Assembly: GCF_003171515.1 (NCBI RefSeq)
Contig: NC_089393.1
Coordinates: 62,001 to 126,000, forward strand
DNA length: 64,000 bases
Source of the DNA: Pyrenophora tritici-repentis
Taxonomy: Eukaryota > Ascomycota > Dothideomycetes > Pleosporales > Pleosporaceae
Reading direction: 5' to 3'
In this document: piece after piece, positions 52,413 to 64,000 of the stretch
Numbering within the stretch: position 1 is the first letter of the stretch
How the letters are laid out: the number at the start of each line of letters is the position of its first letter
The notes under the pieces: generated by a model
Seen by the model: only the letters and a program-made list of their open reading frames with translations
Told to the model about the DNA's origin: nothing
Databases searched by the model: none
Program-made: the position numbers and the translations under genes

Positions 52413-55400
52413 AAACTTAGATGCCATTTCTTACCAGGAACAGGAGGGTTCTGAATACGGACAAGACACCAGCTGTGCAAACGAAGGCCAAGGCAAAGGG
52501 ACCCAGCTACGTTCAAAGTTTTTAGTTTTTCGCTTTTTTTGGCTTTGCTTTGCATCACCATTGTCGTCATGGCGGAGAGAGGGGGGGCTGCTAGTGCTAG
52601 GGGGTACTGTAGGCGGGGGGCCTGACGTCCATGAAACCCTCAATCGACGTAACCGCAGTTACAGATTGAATATCCCAAGCACCTGGTTCATGTCAAAAAA
52701 AACTTTCCTTGCAACTGGGGAAGTGGAAGCAAGAAAGTTGGGTTGCGAAGACGTCAGAAGGAAGGGGGTGGGTTAGGTTGGCATACCTAGTCATGTCGAT
52801 GTAATGTCGACGCGGAACTTGACTCTGGTTTTCTTGTCCCACATTCCTATCACTATTGTCCAGCATACCCATCCTTGGCGGAAACCTACCCCTTATGCAC
52901 AACAACAAACTTGACGAGTGGAAGAGAAACCTTGGTTTTTGGCTTTGCTGCAACGTACTGCAGTTTCGTTTTCATGGACCCCACATGCCGTCCGTCTATG
53001 ACATGCAGCCGACCGTTACAATCGATATCTAGCCTCTTCCCCTTGAATTTTAAAAAAAAGTAAAGTATAGCGCCGACGACGTATGTGTATGTAGGTGCAT
53101 GTATTGCGTAGCGAAAAAAAAGCGATGCGATGCCCAACCCATCATCCTCAGCCCTACATGACGCCATAGCCCGCCCACATCGCAACGCCGGAATCCTGAC
53201 GCGCCGCCATCCCAAGCCCTCTAAGCCCAAACCCGCCTAAACAGCACCACCAACAACGTAAGTGGGCACTCCCACACCTCCCAAGCAGCCAGCCCAGCCC
53301 AGGCGCAGGGAAGTAGAAAGAAAAAAAGACGAACCAAACCCACCACCCGTCTTCCCCCCTTAACCTCTTTCTCTCCGACCGGCAGAGGGGCGGGCGCGAA
53401 GGTACCCACATTCCGATTGAGCCGATACTGTAAGTGCACACGCATGCAAGCGGACGCGAGCAGCGAGGTGAAGAGACACCCCAGTCAGCCCCAGTCCGAT
53501 AATCTTCGGTGGGAACGGCTTGTTTCGCCGTACATGCACCCGAGCATCTTAATCTTTTTCCGCCCAGCGCCCACTCATGCCTATCCTACTCTCCACCCAA
53601 GTGTACCGCGGGGGTGGGTGGACAGCTATGCCGCTGAACGGTAACACGTACTACTGTACATGGATATTTTTTTTCTTCTTCCATATTTCACCGAAGTCAC
53701 CGAAGAAGGGACGTCGCTCGCACTTTGCAATTATGCGTTAGTTCGGTCGTTCGGTCTCGTTCGGTTCGGTCGGGAAGAAGGGAGGGCAAGCCATCACGTT
53801 TCGCCGTCTAATTGGAGGGGCCGGATTTACTGTACCGTCGCGGTGTTTGGTCGGGGGAATACACGTATGTCTGTGTGTTGATGTACAGTATGTACTTATG
53901 ATTTGATACTACAAGTAGGAACGAACGTTCCGGCTTGAATGATTGATAAGTCTGAATAATTGCTTTGTGATGGGTATGTTACGTTGGGCTGCTGTATGTA
54001 CTGTACATGTACGGTAGGCAGCATCTCAGTGCTTCTTTTGCGTTTTGCGTTTTGACATTACTCCCGTCTAGTGTAGGTATTGTATCGCCTGCCTTGCCCA
54101 TTCCTATTCGTATCCTACCGGAGCATGTTATCCGATGCATATTATACCATACCATACCATAACCATACTCACAGCGTAATGTAAACCACACACCTTTCCC
54201 CTTTTCTCTTTTCTCACTTTTCCTTTGCTTTGCTTTGCTTATAAATCCACAATAATAACATCAAAACGCCTCCCACATTCTAGACTCTAGACTGTAGACT
54301 CGGCAACAAAAAAAATCAACAAGAACCCTTCCACGCATGTTGTGCACTGCGCTGTGCTAGGCTGTGCTACCCCGCTAGCGCCGTCCGCCCGCCGACCGAA
54401 CACAGAAGAGTAGTTATGCGGCAAGGCACCGGCATCTCGCGCAGCGAGCACCGGCAAGAGCGTGAGAAAAGGGCCCAGATCTTTTCCTTCTCGACTCCTC
54501 TGAAATGCTATGCTATGCTATGCTATGCCGTCCATCTACCTGCTTGCTTCACCGGTTCAAACTACCGTACATACACGTTCTAGGTTTCAGCCTCCATCCC
54601 TTTCCACGCTTACTTACAGCTTACGAGTCCTTGTGTATGCTTTTTTCTTTGCTGCCCATAGACACGGGCGCGTGTTGTAGGAAAAAGTGAGGCGGCTGAC
54701 ATCTAGACTGCACACTGTAAAGCGGAGCTTAGGTTTGGTAAATCCGGGGGGTTATGGGGGAGAGAGAAGTCGTATGATTATTGCATTTGCCCAGGTTGGT
54801 TTTTGTGTGCTTGTGGTTGAAGATCGGCGTGTCCGTCCGGTCAAGTGCAAGCCCCAGCGCCGGCGGCGGCGCTTCCCCAGCTTGTGGTTTGTGTGGGTGT
54901 ATGTGCGTTAGTACATACACATACTGCAGTGTGTGTTGTGTGTGTGTAAAGTAGAGACCAAGCTTGAACATGAATGGTTACGAGAATGGCTGGGATTGTA
55001 CGGTAGGTAGGTAGGTAGGTGTATCAACGACAACTTGTGGGTATCTCTTTGCTACATACTTAGCTACGATGCATATGCCATGTCCATCCACCACCACCTC
55101 ATGGTTCCTATAATACAAGTACGTAGAACGGGAAAAACATGTAGACGTGGACTTGTGTACTTTGAACAATTTTCGGAATATAAGTAAAAAGTGTTGTACA
55201 GATTACAATGCTTGCAGCTCGCAAAAAAAGAGGCGAATACATGCAGAGAGAAAAGAAAAAAAGGAAATCTAATCCCTCGTAACCCCGCGACCAATCATCT
55301 ATGAATACATGGCTTTTTGTGGTTGCACATACCAAATCCGTCCGTCTCTTTTCATCAAATCATTGTTCCCATGCGCCCGCTTCGGTGGTCGCTGAAAATG

Positions 55401-55804
55401 GCATGCTCATACTCGCAAGTTGAAAAGCGAAAATAAAAATTGAGAAAAGGAAATATTGTACAGATTGTGGAAAGGATCAGTTCCGTCCAGCGACAACTGA
55501 ATGCAATGCAAGGTGGAGCTCGGTGCCGCGGCCTTGTGAGGCGATGAGGCGATGCAGGGAGCGCGGAAATAGGCACTTCTCTCGGCTCAGTTGCTGCGGC
55601 GGACTCCGAAGAAGCCTTACGCTGGATGCCGCGTATATCGGCCCAGACGATATCGTCAGGGAAGAATTTTCGTGCGTCGAATCCGCCCGAGAAGAGCAAG
55701 CTGCATGCTGTCGAATGTTCGCGCGTGTTCTGGAATGTGTGGGCTAACTGCTGCAGGGGACGAGTCTCCGCGGCAAGTCAGTCGACTCTGCATATGTCAT
55801 GCAC
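51952..55804. other. Long intergenic region 3' of the C2H2 regulator
   Basis: Nearly 4 kb without a supported coding gene on either strand. Simple repeats: CATA (52385-52412), CCATA (about 54148-54165), GCTAT (about 54508-54527), GTAG (55002-55019) and GT (54928-54946). No domain-bearing spliced frames were found. An unspliced or long noncoding transcript cannot be excluded. Confidence 0.45.
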
Positions 55805-57964
55805 TCAGTCATGGTTGCCTCCACGCCTGCGATGCTTTCCGGGAAAGTCGACCTCGGGATGCACGACGCGCATGTGGCGTGTTAATGCGTCGTTGCGAGA
55901 AAATGTCTTTTCCTCAACACACAGTGCGCAGCGGACCTTTTGCTTACGCGCATTGTGGATAGTGTCCTCGTGACGAGTCAGGTCATATGGGCGCGAGAAG
56001 ACGGTGTTGCAAGGCTTGCCCGTTGTGGGGTTGATACGCTCGCACTTGTGGGGTCCCGCTTGAGAATTGCGCTCCAAAATAGCCGCTGACGTCATGGCGG
56101 TGCTGAGATTGGCACTTCGATGACCCTCGCGCTTGTGCTTCTGGAGCTTCTGCGGCGTTTCGAAGCGCTGCGAGCAGCCATGGTACGTACACGAGTACGT
56201 TCCAGACTCGGCGCCAGTCGATGCGGGCTTGCCCATGTAGCGATCCGACAAGACGCTGTTTTGGCTGCCGTTGGGTGGCTCGGCTTCGCTCGCACTTGAC
56301 TCCATAGAGGTCAAGTGTGCTGGAAACTCGGGCGTAGAGTCGACAGCCGACGACATGTTGTGAGGTGTGGGTCGGTATTGTGATGTCGCATTCATGTTGA
56401 GTCCATGCATGTTGCCTTGTATTGAGGGCGTGGCGAAGTTGAAGCTGGTTGACGACTGTAGTGATGGCGCAGTCGCAGTAGAGAAGTTTGGTGAGAACTG
56501 GGGTGTTGCCCAACTGTCGCGGCGATATGACTGTGATGAAGGTGTGTCGAAGCTGGACTGAGTGGCGGTACGATATTGGTCGCCACCGTTGTATTGGCCG
56601 TCATAGTCGTTAGCGCCACTGTCCGGGAACAATGGCACCTTAGAGTCGTCGTCGTTTTCCCGGTAGTCCAATAGGGCGTCTTTGGGCGAGATGGTCTTGG
56701 TCTCAGAGTCGTCGGCTGCCTGCATCTGAGGCTTCATTGCGTAAGCCGCATCAGCCTGTCGGCTCTGCTCACGTGCCGCAACAGCCGTGTTCATGGACGG
56801 GTTGAACGTGTTGCTGGGCTGACGGTAAGGAGAGCTCCTGCGGAAGGGGGAGTCACTCCTTGAGGCAGTGCTGCTTGGCGACTGCGACCGCGCGTACTGT
56901 GCTGCCTGGAGCGCACGCTGTACGTTCTCGTTGCCATTGCTGCGGTACGGCGACAGCAGCGACGACTGTGCTGGCTTGGACTGCGCTACTGGCTGAGTGG
57001 CGGTGCTGGGCTCGTAGAAGCCAGTGTCGGCAGCAATGTCGGTGTAAGTCCTCTCAAACTTGGGTACTGGTCGCATGTCTGCTTCATTGTAAGTACAGAA
57101 CTCGTCAAACAGCCAGGAGTCTATCCTGCGGAGCGGCTCACCATTCGCAGGCATCTTAAAGTCCATGTCGTCCTGCGCAGTGTGTGGCGTCGCGGGAGAG
57201 TCGTGGCCATAGCTGGACACTGATTGCCTAGCCGAGTGGGCAAAGTCAGGTACGTCATCTCCCTGATCCATGAGCGCCTGCTTCATCGACATGTGTGCCG
57301 ACATGGTGTCGTTCATGTTGGCAGAGTTCTGTGAGTAGTTGTTGAAGTTGGTGGTGGTCATGAAGGAGTCTTGGGTAGGTGTATGTGTAGGTGTAGGGAG
57401 ATGGTTCTGGAACGACCTTGGATGACTGTTAGCGGTGCTTAGTGAGTAAAGTGGAGACGGCTCGGGATGAGCGACGTACTGGTAACCTGCCGAAGCACCG
57501 ACCGTCTGATACTGTGAGGCACTTGAGCCTACAGACGACGCTGAGGATGTGCGTTGGTGGCCGCGGTTCTGGTGCTGCGAAGGTGTCTGGAGCGATTGAC
57601 CATGCACATTACCATAGTTGGTCCACGAGTCAAGCCCGGAGCTGGTGTTGTTGTTGGCTGCCATCATGGATGGTTGCGCGAAGCCCTGGGGCATCTGCGG
57701 TGTTGGTGTCGACTGCTGGATGCGGATGGCCGGGCTCGCAAAGTCCGAGTATGATGGGCTCGTCATGTACGAGTTGGGTGCACTACTTGTAGTCGTGCAG
57801 AAAGACTGTTGTTGAGATTCGAGATAGTCGTTGAGCAACTTGTGGTCAAACAGTTGCAGTGGCTGAGAGGCGAATTGCTGGGGTAGTTGTTGATAGGAGT
57901 GGTGCGAAGAGGGTGGTGACGGTGCAGTTGGAAAGTGCTGACGTCGTGTGGATAGCGCTAGCAT
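55805..57964 (-). CDS. C2H2 zinc-finger transcription factor, Rpn4-like
   Basis: 719 residues, one exon, ATG 57964. Most is disordered, rich in Ser, Gln, Asn and Thr. An acidic patch LLDYRENDDDSKVPLFPDSG (about residue 430) and the segment PLRRIDSWLFDEFCTYNE may be activation regions. The C-terminus holds the DNA-binding part: a first finger CTYHGCSQRFETPQKLQKHKREGH, a second with CERINPTTGKPCNTVFSRPYDLTRHEDTIH, and a third CALC...KTFSRNDALTRHMRVVH (about residues 600-705). The NTVFSRPYDLTRHEDTIH and FSRNDALTRH combination resembles yeast Rpn4, the activator of proteasome genes; that is a family-level inference. A PACE-like GGTGGCAAG lies 34 bp upstream of the start codon. Confidence 0.85.
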   Translation of the reverse strand: MLALSTRRQHFPTAPSPPSSHHSYQQLPQQFASQPLQLFDHKLLNDYLESQQQSFCTTTSSAPNSYMTSPSYSDFASPAIRIQQSTPTPQMPQGFAQPSMMAANNNTSSGLDSWTNYGNVHGQSLQTPSQHQNRGHQRTSSASSVGSSASQYQTVGASAGYQYVAHPEPSPLYSLSTANSHPRSFQNHLPTPTHTPTQDSFMTTTNFNNYSQNSANMNDTMSAHMSMKQALMDQGDDVPDFAHSARQSVSSYGHDSPATPHTAQDDMDFKMPANGEPLRRIDSWLFDEFCTYNEADMRPVPKFERTYTDIAADTGFYEPSTATQPVAQSKPAQSSLLSPYRSNGNENVQRALQAAQYARSQSPSSTASRSDSPFRRSSPYRQPSNTFNPSMNTAVAAREQSRQADAAYAMKPQMQAADDSETKTISPKDALLDYRENDDDSKVPLFPDSGANDYDGQYNGGDQYRTATQSSFDTPSSQSYRRDSWATPQFSPNFSTATAPSLQSSTSFNFATPSIQGNMHGLNMNATSQYRPTPHNMSSAVDSTPEFPAHLTSMESSASEAEPPNGSQNSVLSDRYMGKPASTGAESGTYSCTYHGCSQRFETPQKLQKHKREGHRSANLSTAMTSAAILERNSQAGPHKCERINPTTGKPCNTVFSRPYDLTRHEDTIHNARKQKVRCALCVEEKTFSRNDALTRHMRVVHPEVDFPGKHRRRGGNHD

Positions 57965-57997
57965 AATGATCGGAAGGGAAAGTAAGGGACCAGCGCG

Positions 57998-58006
57998 GGT
58001 GGCAAG
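57998..58006 (+). promoter_or_regulatory. PACE-like element (GGTGGCAAG)
   Basis: One mismatch from the yeast proteasome-associated control element GGTGGCAAA recognised by Rpn4, here 34 bp upstream of an Rpn4-like regulator's start codon. Single short match, so possibly chance. Confidence 0.3.
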
Positions 58007-61000
58007 TTGCTTTATACTAGGGGGCGCGCCGGCCGATGACTCGGGAGGCTTCGCCGATTTGAATCAAAGACGACTTGATGAGGTGATCTAATCGTGGTAG
58101 TCGATGGAAGAGTATAGAAGAGGCTGTGTTCTGGACCGGCTACGCGCGGATGATGGGAATCAGGAGTATTTGTACTTTGTGCTGGTGATTGCAAAGCGCT
58201 GAAGGATGGTTTAAACGGCGTGGGCCTGATGAGGGCGGAATTGCTTTCCTTTCATACCACATCCTATGACGCAAGTGTCGAGAAAGCGCTTGCAGGGGGT
58301 GGGTGCAGGCTAGTACAGGCCAGCATTGTAAGCGGCGCCGATCGACAGTACCCACACATCACACCCTGCATACGACCGCCCGGGCCCTGTCTGGCCGAAG
58401 AAGGCTGTGCACCGGCAGACAGGCCATGTCTGGGACCCATTTAATTCTTTCAACGTGCATTCGGATAGCAACCGAGATGGTCTCGCTCCACGACTACGAG
58501 GTGCTCCCCAAAATACCGAGCAATCGCTTGTAGCCATCCGGGCGATCGGTGCAGCCGTGCTATGGGTGAAACAGACGCTGCGAACCAATCCGCCGACCCA
58601 TCTGCTTGCGCTGACTTTAGTGTACAAGCCGGCCAGTAGTGTGTAGGCCATGGTGCGACCGATACCACTGTCCTAAGAACATGCTGTCCAAGTCGGGCTG
58701 AGTCGGGGCAACGCTGCAGGTTGGTATCTGCTACATGGACGGTGCCGAGGTATATGCGACAGCGCATCGTGGGATACGGGTAACCAAGTATCGAGTGCAA
58801 AGCCCTTCAGCCACAGCTCGAGCCAGCGTCGACAGCAGTCACATGAGCGAGCGTGTGACTCAGAGCCGCTATTTGATATGTTGGCATTAAATGCCATTTG
58901 GCTAGTAGCCCATTGTCTACGCGGACAAGCAAGGCTACAGGGACCGGGACCAGGAGCATGTGGCCTCGTCTACATACTTAGATCCGTCAATAGCCTACCC
59001 CATATTGTTGCTATCGATAGCTAGATCTGGTGGCCAAACGGCTCCCGAGCACCACCCTGTTGGTTAGCACAAAGCACAGATGGTGAAACTGCAGATTGAT
59101 TCACGAGCCAATAGGGCGGGATAGGTGCTCAACGTACGATGCTCGTAGGACATGAGCTCAGCATACCATCTATCCTGCAGACAAGGCATGCACTTCCGCG
59201 GCACTGGGAGCAGTTCCATGTCACAACGGTCGCGCCGTGTCACTTTCCACCATCCGTACCAGACAGGTCCATCCGACATTGCACAGGGAAAACTCTTCAC
59301 TGAGACGCCTGCACCGCCGTGTACGCTGAACAGTCGCATCTGCAATGTGCTGCAAGCCGTGTGTGGGCTCGCATAGCAGGCCTGGAGCCAACGTGGCATC
59401 GCATCGCAGCACCGGGCAGGATCGGTGGAGAAGGGTTCAAATGCAGGGTCCATCGCAAATCCCATGTGGCAGTGCAGCCCTACCGTATGCACGGCCGATG
59501 CCTCGGCCCCGGCCTCCCCGAACACCTCTGGACCCTTTATTTGTCCATGGCACTTCACTAGCCACATTTCTAGGCTCGGCGCTCGCATGCTCCGAGTCCC
59601 TATCCAAGTCTTCTTTTTTATGCTTTATTCTTCCATCTTCCATCTTCCATCTTCCCGTACTCGCTCTCGCGTATAGCTGAGCCCCTGGGTTATGCATTGC
59701 CTTCCTGCCCGGCTGCTCTTTTGCTGGGCGCGCGCTGCTCCGTCACACCGAACAGACGCTAGCCGCTCGCCTATGACGGTCCATGACATCATCGTTTGGT
59801 TCTCCGTACCTTTTGATCCCTCCCACACTTTATGCAGCCCAAACGACTGCCCGACGCAAACTGACTTCAAGCCCTCCTATATTTGCAATGCAATACTTTT
59901 GCAATGAACATCCTTTCCTTGCCTTTTCAGCCAAGCTGCCCATCACTGCAATATGGCGCCTGGATGGAGTCATGGATCGCCAACGGTTGCGGACACCACT
60001 CCCCCCTAGCCCAACTGTCCGCCAATGTGTGATCGTGGGATGATGAGACCCTGCATACACTTGATTTCGCCAAAGTTTCTGCCGCTCCACCTGCTTCCAC
60101 AGGAGATACGTTTGTCGATCATGACGCCTGAGGTCCATCGGTCGCGTGTGAGTGAGTGCTCCACTAATGTCGCTGCCGTGACATGTTCATCCCCATGCGT
60201 CGCATCTCCGAGCTGTCATATTAACCACATCTTGTCCCCGTCGTTTCCGGCTTTCTTGATAAGTATTGAATAAGCTGTTTTTAGGGAAGTACATGCAGGG
60301 CACACCCGTTAATCCGAACTTCTGCCGCCCCAACCGCCTGGCCTCCTTGTCGGGCTTGGGGGGGGGGGGGGTGACTGACACGCGTCGGCTGATTCCAGTT
60401 GTGCTCACCATGGCATTTCTGAAGTTATTTCCTACGTCATAACCCTTGCGCAGAGCTGCACGCTGTTTGGGGCCTGGCGCATTTACCATGACATTTGATT
60501 TCTTTTGCTGCCCTCAAGTGCAAGTTAATTCTGTGGGTTCCGCGACACCAATACTGCCATCCGGAGCTGCTCCGGATTTCCGCCGGCCTGCCAAGTTGGG
60601 CCATCAGCCGACACCGGTTCCGTCGACGCTGACTGCATCTGTTGGCCCTCAACAGTTCAAAACACATTTATTTTTCCGTTTCGTATACCGGCGCCATGAT
60701 TCCGCCCACCGCCCGTCAACCGAGCGAACTTGGGCCGAAGTTTACCACACTGTCACTGTGACGCTCAGTGAGGAACGCGCGGAGCTACGGTTAACCCCGC
60801 TCCGCTTTCCGACACGATGCTTTACTCATGCCACAACGCAGCCCCACAATATCATGAGTCTTGGTAATAATATCCATCGGCCTTTTGGTCACTTGTCACT
60901 ATTTCCAGGCCGAAGTGCTTCCATAAAAAGTTCATACGATTGCGTGTACGAAGTTCCAATAGTTTCACCAATGCCCCCGGACTAAACCGGGCTAGTTTCT

Positions 61001-62805
61001 AATACGAGCATTGCGTGAAGCTGATGCTGGAAAGCAGTTAGCTTAGGATAGTTATTCTCAGCCTCGATAGCACCAACACGGCCCATGATACCGTGGGCGT
61101 CGGTTGCTGCCTTCCTAGTCCTTACCCTCTCGCTAATCTATGATCTGATCAATCGTTCGGCTCCACAATCGTCTTTCATGCTGCCTGGGCAAACCTGTCA
61201 ATCGCATTTTTCTCAATCTATACAAAAATTGGCGTCTTGCGTTGCGGCCCGCGCCCATCCGACAATCTCTTGACAAACCCCGAGAATCTAGCCTTCGGAG
61301 GTAGCACTTCGGTGAAAGACCCTTGCCGTTTTTTTTTTTTTGCATCGTGCAGCTTAGTTGTGTTTGGTTTGATCCTTTCGGTCTTGCTCCCGGACGGTGG
61401 GATAGAGTGCCCAGGAGAAACTAACATTAATGCCGCTTGTCCCCCCTCCCCAGCTCACCACGGAAAGATAGAGGACATGGGATGCAGGCGTAGGGCTGTA
61501 AGCCCTCGGCGGATTAGAAAGTTTATACACTTTTGCCAACTTTATCTTCGACGCTTGCTGCTACCCCGCCTATTCTCATGTTGGAAGGCGAAGATCTTAT
61601 CAAGGTGTTGCTCACTAGCATGGTTGTCCCTAACATTTTAGACTGGCTTCTTTCATTCTATGATTCGTACTCGTACTCTTGGCCACAATCATGTCAGTTT
61701 TACTTTGGTCGCCGTCTGAGGTTTACTATGATCGTCCTTTTCAGGTTACATGTCGCGACACTAGTGGGATGTAAGTAATAGTCCTTCTAACGTAAGCTCA
61801 AGGCCCTTGACTCTCATAGTTGTCCAGGACATTCCCTTTACTTTTACTCCGAATTCCGAAGCTCAAGTACCTTCCGAAATAGTCAGAGTAGTAACTACGT
61901 TGAGAAGGCAGTAGCTTATACAGTTATCGACCCCTCTGGTCTAGGTAAAGTATCGGTATAAATTTGAAGTAGGTCATATCGATGCTTAGTAGCAGATTTT
62001 CATAACGCGGTGTTTGTAATAACAGTACAAGAAAGCAGTTGAAGGTGTTATCCCAACACCTTATACTTGGTAAGTGACGGTAAAGTATCGGTATAATACT
62101 ACGACATTTATTACTTTTTACATAAGTATACCCAAGAGTAAACTCGCCATAAGATACCTGTTCTTCATCAAATATTGACAAGAAAAGATTCAATATAGAC
62201 ATCCAAGTCAGTGACGTGTATTCCCAAAATACGTCTACACAAACATCTATGAATCAAACCACGTAATCTTAACAACCTTGAATGACCTTATAGCCCTGAA
62301 CGACATCGCTCACAAGTAAGCGATTAGGCTTGTCTGTTAGGAGCTCATCTATGTCCTTTACTACTATTTAGCTGCATCTTCTACAGACTCGTCCGCTCTA
62401 CCAAATTGATGTCATTTCGCTTTCTCACACGTGTAAAACATGCGAGGTGTCTAGAGCATTTTCGCTTTGTAGTGTTCGACGACAGAAGTACATGACGCGT
62501 TGTTAGTTTTACGCGGGGATCAAAGTCATGATCATAGAGTGTAAAGGCATATACGAAATGGGCGTGTCAGTGCTAAAGGGATAGACGAGCGATGATTGTG
62601 GGAAATGAGTGAGGAGGTGCAGTGAGAAGCCGTTTATGTAGGGAGTAAATTAGAAAATAAGATGGATATCAAAAAACGTATAGGAATGTGATTGAAAGTT
62701 TGGTATACTGGCATATCATGGGTTTACTTAAGTCGTCGATATAATATTTTAGTAGTAATTACGAATAACCAGTCCTACATCTAACTCCATCTCATATCAA
62801 CCCCC
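58007..62805. other. Long intergenic region upstream of the C2H2 regulator
   Basis: About 4.8 kb with no supported gene. It contains a 14-base G run (60358-60371), a T run (61329-61341), a CTTCCATCTTC triplet-like repeat (about 59628-59655), and an AT-rich section from about 61,800. Long, gene-free upstream regions are common for fungal regulators. Frames up to 180 codons lack domains. Confidence 0.45.
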
Positions 62806-63755
62806 TCAAATCTTCGCCTTAACACCCTCCTTCTCCCCCAACCTCTCAAACAACGGCGCCGTCCTCCCACCCCTAAACAAATCCAACATCTCCCTCCCCA
62901 TCCACTTCTCCCGACTCCTCGCCAACCCCCCTCTCCAAATCCGAAAACCTATCCGCTTGAACAAAGATTCCCGCGCCATTCGCCTTGTTCCCCCTCATCC
63001 ATCAACCAACACACAGCCAACGCCACCGATTCCACCGTATTAATAGGAACACCCGCCTCCCGCATCTGCTCGACATATTTCTCCGGCGACACAGCACCCA
63101 AAACGCGATTATTAGCCGTCAAGATAGGCGTAACAGTAATACCGGGCGCAACAACCGAGATGCTAATACCGACTTTTGCGCATTCCTGCTTCAACGCTCG
63201 CATGAGACCCACAACACCGTGCTTAGCTGCTGAATACAGGGGCGCCCCCGCCGACGCGAGATAGCCGGCCAAACTGGCGGTTAGTACAATCGACCCGCCG
63301 TCGTTGCCGTTCTTGCGCAGGTGGTGGATGGCGAGTTTGGTCGTGGCGCAAGCGCCGTCCATGTCGATGGCGAGGGTGCGGTGGTCGGGCTCCGCGAGTT
63401 GGCCGCTGGAATCGAGTGTGTCGGTGAAGAATTGGTCGCCGCGTTCTGCTATGCCGGCGTTGACGAAGACGGCGTCTATGCGGCCGAAGCGCGTGTGGGC
63501 TGCGTGGAAGGCGGCTCGTTGTGAGGGCCAGGATGTTACGTTGCATTCGTGGTAGAAGAGGTGGGTTGGGGGGTGGGTGAAGGTTGGGGGTGGAGGTTGG
63601 AGGTCGAGGAGGACGAGGTTGTGGGATGGGTTTAGGGAGGAGAGGAGGGTGGCTGTTGCGAGGCCGATTCCTGATGAGCCTCCTGTTATGACGATGGTTT
63701 TGGGGGTTGATTTGAGTGTGTGGAGGTTTGCTGGGTTTGGTTCGAAAAGGGACAT
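62806..63755 (-). pseudogene. Short-chain dehydrogenase/reductase with two homopolymer frameshifts
   Basis: ATG 63755. Cofactor motif VITGGSSGIGLATA (residues about 21-34), FVNAGIAE, the catalytic serine region GSIVLTASLAGYLASAG and YSAAKHG (Tyr-x3-Lys) identify a classical NAD(P)-dependent SDR. The first frame stops at 62949-62951 (268 residues), but homology-like coding continues in other frames. At a five-base G run on the coding strand (plus 62990-62994) the frame shifts to one reading ...NGAGIFVQADRFSDLERG. At a six-base G run (plus 62929-62934) it shifts again to ...LARSREKWMGREMLDLFRGGR..., ending at TGA 62806-62808. Each shift is one extra G, so either sequencing or assembly errors or a genuine pseudogene. 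Substrate unknown. Confidence 0.8.
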
Positions 63756-64000
63756 GGTGGGTGGTAGACTTGATGTTTGAATGGAAGTGGGATGATTGGG
63801 AAGTAAGCTGATTGGAAAGTGAGTTTATTGGGGTATAAAAGGGAAGATGGCAGACGATTGGACATATATAAAAGTTGCTCAGGTTACTCGGCTAAGGATG
63901 GGCTGACGACTATTTACCTAGGTTCGATGTTGTAGTTTGCGGGGTCGCCGGAGAACCCGCTATATTCACACAAAGATCGACGCGAACACGACTAGAAATG
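63756..64000. other. Promoter of the SDR gene
   Basis: A GGGTATAAAA sequence on the plus strand near 63831-63840 faces away from the gene. Nothing else is recognised. Confidence 0.4.

Noticed and set aside
60446..60985. 179-codon plus-strand frame
   Set aside because: No family resemblance, starts from a non-ATG context and lies in a low-complexity intergenic block.

Overview
This window looks like nuclear DNA of a filamentous ascomycete, most likely a dothideomycete of the Pleosporales type. The evidence is compact genes split by introns of about 45-110 bp with GTANGT/CTAAC/AG signals, Zn2Cys6 regulators, an AA9 polysaccharide monooxygenase, small secreted proteins, a DUF7918-like family and abundant hAT, Gypsy and Copia elements. 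The order is inferred; no species can be read from the sequence.

Bases 1-10,852 are a nested transposon stack that can be dated by target-site duplications (TSDs). A Copia remnant (about 9,313-10,852) is the substrate. An old hAT transposase (119-523, continuing at 9,144-9,152) lies beside it. A chromovirus-type Gypsy element (524-9,138) with identical 188-bp LTRs and TSD ACGAA sits in the last codons of that hAT gene. The Gypsy element contains an intact hAT (5,802-8,905, TSD TGCGTGTT) and a 128-bp MITE (1,050-1,177, TSD GTTGACCT). The Copia remnant contains a 128-bp MITE (TSD GTTGCAAC) that itself contains a 162-bp MITE (TSD CAATCAAT). MITEs with the same kind of termini recur at 43,842-44,003 and 47,060-47,187, where they break genes.

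From 11.4 to 24.4 kb lie a GPI-type cysteine-rich surface protein, a glycine-rich secreted repeat protein and a Zn2Cys6 regulator. Next comes a divergent pair, a mitochondrial metallo-beta-lactamase-fold persulfide dioxygenase-like enzyme and sulfide:quinone oxidoreductase, that together look like a sulfide-detoxification module. A tandem segmental duplication follows; it carries the last codons of the quinone oxidoreductase gene plus a small secreted protein in each copy, with about 2 versus 5 copies of an ~80-bp promoter repeat.

From 24.7 to 41 kb are mostly conserved genes: a 79-residue zinc-binding protein, a ten-exon MFS transporter, SEC23, a NIFK/Nop15-like nucleolar RRM protein divergent from an SMN orthologue, a secreted cupredoxin-like protein, a SERF/4F5 protein with a 15-nt exon, and an AA9 LPMO.

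From 41 to 49 kb is a decaying array: three DUF7918-like paralogues (two with in-frame TAG codons, one split by a MITE) and a Zn2Cys6 regulator whose C-terminus is cut off by a MITE. A secreted PAF-acetylhydrolase-like alpha/beta hydrolase follows. The last 14 kb are sparse: a tRNA-like locus, a large C2H2 regulator (Rpn4-like) between two intergenic blocks of about 5 kb each, and a short-chain dehydrogenase with two homopolymer frameshifts.
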